A program made the translations under genes and the position numbers. Below, in pieces: positions 27,954-35,568 of a stretch of DNA of 64,000 nucleotides. The stretch comes from Marinithermofilum abyssi (lineage in GTDB: Bacteria; Bacillota; Bacilli; Thermoactinomycetales; DSM-45169), in NCBI RefSeq assembly GCF_014641195.1, contig NZ_BMHQ01000008.1, forward strand, positions 62,001 to 126,000, given 5' to 3'. The notes under the pieces are model-generated. The model searched no databases, was not told the origin of the DNA, and was given only the letters and a program-made list of their open reading frames with translations. The stretch's first letter is position 1; the number at the start of each line of letters is the position of its first letter.

Positions 27954-28556
27954 GTGAGTTTTACAGAAGCATTCAAGTCTATTTGGCTCAAACCTCGTGA
28001 TACTGTTTCCGAACTATTACAATCCAACTCCAGCTTATATATCATTCTTGTACTGCTTGCAGGAGTAAGCTTGCGTCTCGATCAAGCTGCCAACAACAAC
28101 TTAGGAGACCGAACCGGTTTTTCTTATATTTTATTCTCTGCACTCGTCATCGGCCCCATCATTGGTTTGCTTGCCTGGTTTTTTTACAGCGGAATGGCAC
28201 ATATAACCGCTCGGTGGTTGGGCGGCCACGGTTCTTGGAAGGAAACACGAACAGGAATTGCTTGGTGCTCCATTCCCCTTTTACTTAAGTTGATCCTCTG
28301 GATTCCACAGCTGTTCTTGTTTGGTGGGGAAATGTTCACTTCGGCTACACCTGTATTGGATAGTAGCATGACGTTACTTGGTCTCTTTTTCCTATTCGCA
28401 ATTTTGGAAGTAATTATTAACGTATGGAATCTCTATATCCTTTCCCAGGTTCTAAGCGAACTCCATGGTTTTTCCGCCTGGAAAGGTTTTATATCGATTA
28501 TTGTTATTCCTCTGATTCTTGCTGTTGTGTTGGTGTCGGTAGCCATCATCGCATAA
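27954..28556 (+). CDS. Yip1-like membrane protein
   Basis: About 200 residues with five hydrophobic segments and the Yip1-type features FTEAFKSIWLKPRDTV at the N-terminus and RWLGGHGSWKETRTGIAWC in the middle. GTG 27954 follows AAAAGGAG at proper distance; GTG 27945 is too close. It stands between the signal peptidase and the tagged toxin. In yknWXYZ a Yip1 protein assists an exporter, so it may help membrane handling of the secreted toxin. This is inference. Confidence 0.75.
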   Translation: MSFTEAFKSIWLKPRDTVSELLQSNSSLYIILVLLAGVSLRLDQAANNNLGDRTGFSYILFSALVIGPIIGLLAWFFYSGMAHITARWLGGHGSWKETRTGIAWCSIPLLLKLILWIPQLFLFGGEMFTSATPVLDSSMTLLGLFFLFAILEVIINVWNLYILSQVLSELHGFSAWKGFISIIVIPLILAVVLVSVAIIA

Positions 28557-28586
28557 AAGCGAGATACAATAAGGAAGGGATACTCT

Positions 28587-29627
28587 TTGAAAAAGTTCAT
28601 AACGTCCATAATGATTAGATCGATCACCGTTTTCGTTTTGTGCGCGTTCGTTTTCACTTCTATTTTCCCATTAGGGTCGATCAATCAGGCTGAAGCATCA
28701 CCAACACTGAACCCTCCGGAGTTAAATCCTCCGGAGTTAAACCCTCCGGATATTCAATCGCCCGAGATAAAACCAACGGTTCCAGATAAAAATTCACCCG
28801 AAAAAGACAAAAAAGATGAGAAAAACAAGAAAGATAAAAAGAAAAGTCCCAAAAAAACGGAAACCGAGCCAAGTAAAAAAGAAAAAGGGTTTTCGGGTTT
28901 CCTGTCCGAAGTAAAAGATTGGTTTGCGCGTAAAGGTAAATATATTAAAGATACTGCCGTTGCAGCAAAAAACGAAATTAAAGCCGGAATCAAAAGCGAA
29001 GTTGAATATGCCGTCACCAACCCGATCGGTTGGTGGTTCTGGGATGATTTAAAATCCGGCGTCACAGGGACCGACAATAAAACCGGTGATAAGCTCGGTT
29101 TGTTAGATAGAGCCGACCGCTTTATTAGCGGAATTCCCATTGGAGTGGGAAAAGGATACAAGTATGGTTCAAAAGGATTGAAATTTGGCAGCAAAGTTCT
29201 CTCTAAGGTCGACGACTTTGCGATCGGGCTTGCTTGTGCTCAAAAGAAAAAGATGGATTCTGATGATGATTCTAATGGTTGTTCCATATCACAAAAGAGT
29301 AATAGTAACGGTAAAGATAAACCTAAAACAATAACAGTTGACAACAAAGACTATAATTTGTTTGGTAATAATCCCGTACCCAAGTATAAAAAAGGCAAGT
29401 TGTCAAGAATAAATACCGATATGCCAGGTGGAAGAAAAAAAGCAGAGAGTATTTTTAAACAATACTCACAAGGTAATAAGGTAGAAGTAGAGACAAGAGG
29501 CAACACAACTTTTAAAATTATTTACGATAAAAATGGTAACAGAATAATGCAATTGAGATTAAGAAGTGATGGTAAAACAAACCTCGATGTATGGAAAAAT
29601 GGAGTATATGAAGATATACATTTTTGA
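28587..29627 (+). CDS. Tagged secreted toxin-like protein, C-terminal domain unknown
   Basis: 346 residues from TTG 28587 (GGAAGGGA upstream). A Sec signal peptide ends AEA, and the mature protein begins SPTLNPPELNPPELNPPD, the tag shared with three other proteins here. A long Lys/Glu/Asp linker (about 65-100) follows, then a helical region with NPIGWWFWDD and GVGKGYKYGSKGLKFGSKV. The AT-rich last 100 residues (PGGRKKAESIFKQYSQGNKV ... RLRSDGKTNLDVW) look like an exchangeable toxin tip. The sharp composition change near base 29250 supports module exchange. A nuclease activity is possible but not shown. Confidence 0.75.
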   Translation: MKKFITSIMIRSITVFVLCAFVFTSIFPLGSINQAEASPTLNPPELNPPELNPPDIQSPEIKPTVPDKNSPEKDKKDEKNKKDKKKSPKKTETEPSKKEKGFSGFLSEVKDWFARKGKYIKDTAVAAKNEIKAGIKSEVEYAVTNPIGWWFWDDLKSGVTGTDNKTGDKLGLLDRADRFISGIPIGVGKGYKYGSKGLKFGSKVLSKVDDFAIGLACAQKKKMDSDDDSNGCSISQKSNSNGKDKPKTITVDNKDYNLFGNNPVPKYKKGKLSRINTDMPGGRKKAESIFKQYSQGNKVEVETRGNTTFKIIYDKNGNRIMQLRLRSDGKTNLDVWKNGVYEDIHF

Positions 29628-29647
29628 TATACAGTGGGGGTGAGAAG

Positions 29648-30220
29648 TTGAAAAACAGCAAAATCAACCTGAAGTTGAGTAATAAGATAATGACAGAAAT
29701 AAGAAAAGCTAAGAAAATAGAGATATATCTAATAAAAGATATCTCTAAAGCTTCTAAAGATCATAAAGATACTTTTACTTGTAGTACTGTATTTCTAAAG
29801 ACAGATCAAGATATATTATATACTATAGAAGGGGTTATTGAAGATTTTGGGGTAGATCGTGATGAAGTGTTTGGAATTAGCGTATATGAAGGTTGGAGAG
29901 AATTTGAAATAATTAAAAAAGGTAACAATACTAAAGTTTTTTATGGGAAACTGATATATAAAGTAGATGAAATTGCAAACACAAAAGATCTGTTTTTGTA
30001 TGATATATTTACTAAAGAAGAAGACTCCTTCTCTTCTATAGAAGTTAATAGCTATAAGGATAACTTAAATGGCCTGCTTGATGTTGAAGTTGATGAAGCA
30101 ATATTATTTAAACGAAATAACCAATTAATTTATATTGGTCAACATATTTTTCCATCTACTATTGTAATCACTAAAGATGAAAAATACATCGAAAAATTAT
30201 TAGATGGAGAGCTTGAATAG
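29648..30220 (+). CDS. Probable cytoplasmic immunity protein of the 28587 toxin
   Basis: 190 residues from TTG 29648 behind GGGGGTGAG. The open frame from 29624 overlaps the toxin stop. Lysine- and aspartate-rich, no signal peptide or membrane helix, strongly AT-rich like the toxin tip. It directly follows the toxin on the same strand and ends before a bidirectional terminator. A cytoplasmic immunity protein implies a toxin with an intracellular target. No family is recognised. Confidence 0.6.
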   Translation: MKNSKINLKLSNKIMTEIRKAKKIEIYLIKDISKASKDHKDTFTCSTVFLKTDQDILYTIEGVIEDFGVDRDEVFGISVYEGWREFEIIKKGNNTKVFYGKLIYKVDEIANTKDLFLYDIFTKEEDSFSSIEVNSYKDNLNGLLDVEVDEAILFKRNNQLIYIGQHIFPSTIVITKDEKYIEKLLDGELE

Positions 30221-30289
30221 TAATGTCTTGTCTAATCATACAGATATAATTTGAATAACCTCTATATAGCCCGGAAACCATACAATAAA

Positions 30290-30321
30290 AAGGCTTCTGT
30301 AAAAATACAGAAGCCTTTTTT
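30290..30321. terminator. Bidirectional terminator between convergent toxin operons
   Basis: Perfect 12-base-pair stem AAGGCTTCTGTA/TACAGAAGCCTT, loop AAAA, with T runs in both directions. Confidence 0.9.
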
Positions 30322-30347
30322 ATTCGGTAAGTAATGTTAGAAACCTT

Positions 30348-31370
30348 CTATTTCACACTCCTAAACCCTGCCTCTACATCTTTCAACGTCTTGACTTGAG
30401 ACACATCATCAGACTCAAACATGTATTGCAGAAAGTTGATATGGTCCCCTTCGTTATCTATATTCACTTGCTTTACACCATTTTGGAGTAAGCTTTCATG
30501 ATAATACCGGATTTCAATGGTGGCATTGATGTTGTTTTTGTTGAGGTAATTGATAAAACGCAGCACTTTTTTCATCTCATCTGTCTGGTTGTTTCGTGTT
30601 AATGTCCGAATGACGTAAACCGTAATATGCTGATTGTAGTCATCCGAACGTTGCCGTATTTCTTTGTAATCGGGGATTTTACCGCCTTGTACGGCTTGAT
30701 TTTTAAGTGATGGATCAAAGCCGATTTCCGTACGAAAGCTGGAATATTGGGGAAAGCTTTTTTGAAATACAGGCGTTAGCTCTTGTTTTGCTTGTTCAGA
30801 CCATAGCGTACCTAACAAGGTATCTTTAAACTGTTTATCCGATTGAATGACCGAAAACGTGACGTCTGGCTCTGTTTTTGCTTTGGCTTTCATCAGGTAC
30901 TTATCTGTTTGCCAGACATATTCAACATCCCATACTGTGAAGTCCCGTTTATATTTCTTTTTTAAGTACGCTATTGCTTCTTTTTGTACCTTTTGCTGGT
31001 CGGCTTGAGTTATCTGTTCGGATTGTGGCGCAGGACTCGTCAACCCTTCTCCGTCTTCTTTCGTTACAAACTCGTTGATCATATAAGTGACAGGTACAGC
31101 GATAATCAAGGCAACCACTACTTCAACCCAAATATTCTTCCCTTCCAGTGTGTCGATCTGCCCTTTATTTAAACGAACCGCATCCACAATCGCGTCAATG
31201 ATGCCAATAATGTACAACAGCGCCACAGGAATAAACCCCAAAGACAATTTAAAAGCTGTCACAATAAAGGTAATACCAATCAAACCGATTCCTTTCCAAC
31301 GGCGTCCATTGTATATCTGGGCAATACCAGGATGTAACAAGGTAAACAGTATAACCAGTAATATTCGCAT
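30348..31370 (-). CDS. TM2-like membrane protein paired with the lipase effector
   Basis: 340 residues. The N-terminal 85 form two or three membrane helices with LHPGIAQIYNGRRWKGIGLI, a TM2-type motif. Another helix (WVEVVVALIIAVPVTYM) follows, then a large soluble domain of about 230 residues, probably outside the membrane. ATG 31370 has GGGGGTGAG upstream. It starts 27 bases after the lipase gene, the position of an immunity gene. A membrane protein with an external domain would suit protection against a phospholipase acting on the outer leaflet (inference). Confidence 0.7.
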   Translation of the reverse strand: MRILLVILFTLLHPGIAQIYNGRRWKGIGLIGITFIVTAFKLSLGFIPVALLYIIGIIDAIVDAVRLNKGQIDTLEGKNIWVEVVVALIIAVPVTYMINEFVTKEDGEGLTSPAPQSEQITQADQQKVQKEAIAYLKKKYKRDFTVWDVEYVWQTDKYLMKAKAKTEPDVTFSVIQSDKQFKDTLLGTLWSEQAKQELTPVFQKSFPQYSSFRTEIGFDPSLKNQAVQGGKIPDYKEIRQRSDDYNQHITVYVIRTLTRNNQTDEMKKVLRFINYLNKNNINATIEIRYYHESLLQNGVKQVNIDNEGDHINFLQYMFESDDVSQVKTLKDVEAGFRSVK

Positions 31371-31397
31371 GCAGTCTCACCCCCACTAACGCACGAA

Positions 31398-32477
31398 TTA
31401 TTCGGCATGAATATATCCATCCTTAAAATGTTCTTTAAACACTTTCATATCGTGATCCCGGAAGTTCCCCCAACCTCCGTTGCCCGGCAACAACTGATCG
31501 CTTTGTCGGAACGCTTTGAATGGTACTTGATCTTCAAACTGCCTGAACAACGAATAGTCAGTAACTTCTCTTGGTTTTTCCCCTTCATCGGTCATAATTA
31601 CCCTACCATAGTGAACACCATATGTCCCGACAATATCATCCTTATCTACATAATTTACGATATCGTCGTCGTATTGGCCGGTTATATTTTTCAGATCATC
31701 TAATCCGTTCATATTGGGATTCGAAGCAGATCTCAGGAAATCATAAAACACTTTCGCACTGGGTGCATTACGTAAGGGCTTTGGCTTCATTCCCGGAGCA
31801 TTGTATGTAACAGCCTGCATATTGTTTTCAGCCGCCATCTTTTGCGCCAAAAACCCCCCTAGGGAATGACCTGTAAACACGATGGAGTTAGAAGAACCAT
31901 ACACCTTTTTTATCTGATTGGCAAAGTTTCTTGCATCTTTCAACTGGGTTGCAGGCAATTGTAAAAAGATTTTTGAGTTGGTTTTTGTAAAATCCACCGG
32001 TTCGTCTGATCCACGATAAGCTACAACGATTTCACCTGTTTTATGATTTTTAAATGCAAGTGCTGCAAATCCTGTCTCCGGATTATAATCACGTCCTGCA
32101 ATCGACCATTCTTTCCCCATCAACTCTTGCAATTGCTCGTTTGTTAATTTTCCATCTTTCTCATAAGATAGGTCCGCCAACTCCATAAGCTGCTCATGGG
32201 TAACATCGACTTCATTTAAGCTTTGCGCCTGTTTTTTCTTTTTTTCCGGTACCTTACGATCAGCAAAAGTAGGGGCAGCACCATCCACTCCTTTAGGAGG
32301 CGCTTTGAGCTTCTTTTGGTGTATATCTTGTTTTGGCGGATGGAGCTCAGGTGGATTGAGCTCAGGTGGATTTAATTCTGGCGGGTTCAACGTAGGGGAA
32401 GCAGCGTATGCGTTGTTTATAGAGAAAGCCATCAAACATACAAACAGCAATAAAATGAATCGTTTACCGCCCTCCAA
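31398..32477 (-). CDS. Tagged secreted class-3-type lipase effector
   Basis: 359 residues. Signal peptide to AYA, then SPTLNPPELNPPELNPPE and one HPPK repeat (residues 27-49), a charged linker, and an alpha/beta-hydrolase domain from about 95. YRGSDEP gives the oxyanion-side strand. The nucleophile elbow is GHSLGG (Ser 205), the acid is probably an Asp in VDKDDIVG (near 280) and the base His 342 or 350. This resembles lipase_3/DUF2974 domains found in antibacterial lipases. Start TTG 32477 after AAAGGGGGAAAA. Likely attacks membrane lipids of competitors. A digestive lipase is the alternative. Confidence 0.85.
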   Translation of the reverse strand: MEGGKRFILLLFVCLMAFSINNAYAASPTLNPPELNPPELNPPELHPPKQDIHQKKLKAPPKGVDGAAPTFADRKVPEKKKKQAQSLNEVDVTHEQLMELADLSYEKDGKLTNEQLQELMGKEWSIAGRDYNPETGFAALAFKNHKTGEIVVAYRGSDEPVDFTKTNSKIFLQLPATQLKDARNFANQIKKVYGSSNSIVFTGHSLGGFLAQKMAAENNMQAVTYNAPGMKPKPLRNAPSAKVFYDFLRSASNPNMNGLDDLKNITGQYDDDIVNYVDKDDIVGTYGVHYGRVIMTDEGEKPREVTDYSLFRQFEDQVPFKAFRQSDQLLPGNGGWGNFRDHDMKVFKEHFKDGYIHAE

Positions 32478-32497
32478 CGAAATTTTCCCCCTTTGAT

Positions 32498-33010
32498 TTA
32501 TATGGATGACATACGAATAATCGCTTCATAGGAACTTAATATACATACTGATAACCCTATCAACCCTAATATTTTCATTAACTCAAAAGCTTCTACCTCA
32601 ACCGCTTCTCTGACTTTATTCGAAAAAAGGTAGAGCAGAATGCAGAGAATGAGCAAAATATATATGGCACTAATCTCCCAACCTTGTGCCCCTGTAACCA
32701 ATGACCTGACCAAGATTGTAAGTTCTGAAAGGGATAAATAAATCAAGTACCCCCCACTTAACCACCAACCCCATTGCTTTCTAAAAAATAAAAGAATACC
32801 ACCAAGCAAAGGGGGCAATCCAATAAATACAATGATAAAAAGCAAATAAGGAACCGTTACAACAAATGGAGTGCAACCACCAAATCCGGTGCAAACGGAT
32901 TGAGGTATTCCCAACTGTCCACTGAGTTGAAGGGATTGCAAAATGGTTACAAGCGCCCCATATAGTATTTCTATAATGGCTAATATACGAAGACCTAAAG
33001 GTGCCTTCAT
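32498..33010 (-). CDS. Membrane protein paired with the type 44 toxin
   Basis: 170 residues with four or five hydrophobic segments (for example ILAIIEILYGALVTIL and YLLFIIVFIGLPPLLGGILLF) and a loop with two cysteines (SVCTGFGGC). ATG 33010 is preceded by AGAGGGGAG. It begins 26 bases after the toxin gene. Position suggests immunity, but a soluble intracellular toxin is usually neutralised by a cytoplasmic protein, so a role in handling or secretion of the toxin is equally possible. Family unknown. Confidence 0.6.
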   Translation of the reverse strand: MKAPLGLRILAIIEILYGALVTILQSLQLSGQLGIPQSVCTGFGGCTPFVVTVPYLLFIIVFIGLPPLLGGILLFFRKQWGWWLSGGYLIYLSLSELTILVRSLVTGAQGWEISAIYILLILCILLYLFSNKVREAVEVEAFELMKILGLIGLSVCILSSYEAIIRMSSI

Positions 33011-33036
33011 ACTTATCTCCCCTCTACTATCGGAAG

Positions 33037-33804
33037 TTATTTCCCATCTTTAATTCCTTGAACCTGTGTTGTTTCTACGCTTTCATACTTCTTCCGTTTA
33101 GCCAAAATGGCTTGCCGAATCTCTTCAGCGGTTAATTTGGAAGGATCCCCTTTATGTTTGTCATACAATTCATAGCCAATATCCAAGGAGATGTTGTCCC
33201 CCGGATCGGTTCGCCCCACACCCGGTAAATGAACATTGGAGGCTCGTGTTAACAAAGACTCCGGTAACCCCGCCGCTCTACCGATATAGGCATAGTGAAT
33301 ATTGGAGTATAGATCGTAAAAGTATTCATGTTGGTTATCCCCTTTGATGGGGTAATAAAAGTCATCGATTTTTCTAAGGTTCATTAGCTTTTGCAACTGT
33401 GGTTTATGATCCCAAGGTCCATTGGCCTTTACCACCTGGTAAAACTTATATAAAGCCTTAGGCTTTTTCAGCCCCCAGCAACAGTTCCAATCATTTTTTA
33501 TTTCTTTGAGCTCTTTTGAATCGAGATTTTTGATAATTTCTTTGTGAATAAAATCGATGGATGTATCCCCACGGGTAAAATCCAAGGCCGGTTGATTCGT
33601 CCCCGAAGGCGTATTGTCCTGGCTGGAAGATGGATGATTGTCTGTATGTATATCCGGAGCTTTTAAATCGGGTGGATTTAACTCCGGAGGGTTTAATTCA
33701 GGTGGATTTAAAGTGGGAGATCCCGCATGTACGGTGGTACCAAAACACAGTATTAAAACGAGAGTAAATACCAGCACCCCAACAAAAACTTTTGTTCTTG
33801 TCAT
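33037..33804 (-). CDS. Tagged secreted polymorphic toxin, type 44 domain
   Basis: 255 residues from ATG 33804 (GGAGGAG upstream). A signal peptide ends VHA, the mature end GSPTLNPPELNPPELNPPDL continues with KAPD, then a Ser/Asp-rich linker. The C-terminal 160 residues match the Bacterial toxin 44 pattern: GPWDHKPQL, the FYDLYSNIHYAYIGRAAGL motif, and LGIELY-like DIGYELYDKHKG. The domain is known from polymorphic toxins; its exact activity is not settled in my knowledge. The protein is short, having only tag, linker and toxin. Confidence 0.82.
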   Translation of the reverse strand: MTRTKVFVGVLVFTLVLILCFGTTVHAGSPTLNPPELNPPELNPPDLKAPDIHTDNHPSSSQDNTPSGTNQPALDFTRGDTSIDFIHKEIIKNLDSKELKEIKNDWNCCWGLKKPKALYKFYQVVKANGPWDHKPQLQKLMNLRKIDDFYYPIKGDNQHEYFYDLYSNIHYAYIGRAAGLPESLLTRASNVHLPGVGRTDPGDNISLDIGYELYDKHKGDPSKLTAEEIRQAILAKRKKYESVETTQVQGIKDGK

Positions 33805-33842
33805 ATGGCTCCTCCGTTATTCAGTTGTCAAGGAAAAAGAAA

Positions 33843-33858
33843 GGCCTCCTTTGAGGCC
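33843..33858 (-). terminator. Terminator after the 239-residue membrane-protein gene
   Basis: On the minus strand GGCCTC-AAAG-GAGGCC is followed by TTTCTTTTT. It closes the upstream transcript before the type 44 toxin gene, so the toxins downstream need read-through or their own promoter. Confidence 0.65.
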
Positions 33859-33861
33859 TCC

Positions 33862-34581
33862 TTAAAAGTTGGATAACACGGGTTGTCCAACATCCTCTGC
33901 AGGATCATTGACCGGTTCATCTTGTATCCAATCCAAATATTGATACGTAACGGCAAAAACAAAAAGCGACAGCGTCAAAGCGGTGGATATAGCCAACGCC
34001 AGGTTTGCGATCAGAGTCAAGTTGGTCGTGGCGATCGCAATAAAAGACAAGATAAAGCTTACAATAAAATCACCCAGTACAAATAAGAGCATCCAACCCA
34101 GTAATTTGAAAAAATGAGCCTTTCCAAAGGCAAAGGATTGCTTCACTCCCTGCCACCCGGTTTTATCATCCACCACTGCCGTAACAACTACACTCTGAAA
34201 GAGGATGAGCAATATCAACCCCAGCAGCAAGAACAGCATCGAACCCAAAGTGATCAAGAAGGCAAACAAGATACTTACAACATAAATAGAAAAACCATAA
34301 CGAAGCAGGTCCCCATATACTTTGGAAGTTTTCACTTCCCCTGTTCGCGCGTATTGTAAAGCCATATTGGCAAAAGGAATCTGAATAAACATGAAACAGA
34401 TCACGGTAAAAAACAGGTTAATTATATGTGGTAATACCGGTATAAAAAATACGTCTAAAGGAAAGGTAAGGTAGTTTACCACAAAAGCGTATAGAAAAAC
34501 TGCCGGAAACACGACCGTGATCGAGATAAGAAAAATCTTGCCCAGGTTACTTTTATATAAATCCAGACATTCACGAAACAT
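33862..34581 (-). CDS. Polytopic membrane protein of the effector locus
   Basis: 239 residues with six hydrophobic stretches and a middle segment YARTGEVKTSKVYGDLLRYGF and WQGVKQSFAFGKAHFFKL. This resembles the uncharacterised membrane families related to the glycerophosphodiester phosphodiesterase membrane domain and DUF975. ATG 34581 follows AGAAGGTGA. It does not directly follow a tagged toxin, so it may be a general helper of the system rather than an immunity protein. Function unknown. Confidence 0.65.
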   Translation of the reverse strand: MFRECLDLYKSNLGKIFLISITVVFPAVFLYAFVVNYLTFPLDVFFIPVLPHIINLFFTVICFMFIQIPFANMALQYARTGEVKTSKVYGDLLRYGFSIYVVSILFAFLITLGSMLFLLLGLILLILFQSVVVTAVVDDKTGWQGVKQSFAFGKAHFFKLLGWMLLFVLGDFIVSFILSFIAIATTNLTLIANLALAISTALTLSLFVFAVTYQYLDWIQDEPVNDPAEDVGQPVLSNF

Positions 34582-34736
34582 TAGATCACCTTCTTAGATT
34601 CTGTCCACCTTATAAAATCTGTCTGATAGATTGTTTTATAGAGTGGCCGTCTCCGATCTCATACAAAGCCAATAGATCTTCATCGACTCACCCACTCTCC
34701 CCATCACTTACGAGCTCTCCAATTTCCTGACACACC

Positions 34737-35531
34737 TCAGTCAGGGTTTCTCAGCTTCTTGATCTTTTTCGTTGCCAACTCATTTTCTTCCAAAGGTCGA
34801 TCCTCTTTTGAGATTAATTGTTTCACTTCGTCTCTTTCAAAGTGATTCGTTTTAGACTTTGACAACATTTTCAAGTCATGCCACTTTAAATAAAGATAGA
34901 GCGGCCAGTACCTTGGCTTTTTCACTAAATAATTTAGGACAATCTTTCTTTGCTTCTCTGTTTTTAGTTGTATTTCATTTTGTTCAAAGGCACAGATCAC
35001 CATTTGGCGGTTATACTCTCGGATAATTTTATAATCCTCTTCTGTTACCAGTTCTCTATCGTTGGTTATACCAGCTTGGTCTATTCCTTTCTCAACTGCT
35101 TCCTCCAGCTTTCGTTGATATTCCATAATCTTGGCAGGGAGGGAAGCGAATTCTCTCAATGCATCTTTTACTTGGGAAGGTGCTTGATGTTCCAAGCTTT
35201 TTACAGCTGACTGCAACATCACATGTAATTTCTCCAAACCTTTCCGATCATGACCTTTAACCCACTTAAATCCAATCCCTATAAAGTGTTTATAAGATGT
35301 ATTATAAGCAGAGGCTAAGAAAGCAATATCTTTTGCCTCCCCTTTTGTGGGCACTGAACCATCATCTCTGAGAACCAATGTTTGCTGCGAAGGTATAAAA
35401 ACAAAATAGTAATAAAGCTGATTATTTATTTGAATCTTGGACGGAAATACTTGGTATTTTGTGTCTTGTTCACATAAGAAATTTTTAACCTGTTCCTTAA
35501 TATGTTTTGGGAGCCCCTCTTCCGTAAGCAT
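34737..35531 (-). CDS. Cytoplasmic protein paired with the 35569 effector
   Basis: 264 residues without membrane helices or signal peptide. The N-terminal third has beta strands (YQVFPSKIQINNQLYYYFVF, QTLVLRDDGSVPTKG). The rest is helical and basic (NRQMVICAFEQNEIQLKTEK and a final KKIKKLRN). ATG 35531 is preceded by AAGGGAAGGG. It begins 37 bases downstream of the effector gene. Candidate immunity protein or chaperone for that effector. I recognise no family. Confidence 0.55.
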   Translation of the reverse strand: MLTEEGLPKHIKEQVKNFLCEQDTKYQVFPSKIQINNQLYYYFVFIPSQQTLVLRDDGSVPTKGEAKDIAFLASAYNTSYKHFIGIGFKWVKGHDRKGLEKLHVMLQSAVKSLEHQAPSQVKDALREFASLPAKIMEYQRKLEEAVEKGIDQAGITNDRELVTEEDYKIIREYNRQMVICAFEQNEIQLKTEKQRKIVLNYLVKKPRYWPLYLYLKWHDLKMLSKSKTNHFERDEVKQLISKEDRPLEENELATKKIKKLRNPD

Positions 35532-35568
35532 AATTAATCAACCCTTCCCTTTACTGATTACCGGGCCT

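Noticed and set aside
28700-28760. CRISPR-like short repeats in the tag region
   Set aside because: The repeats are in-frame 15-base codon repeats for a pentapeptide, contiguous and without spacers.
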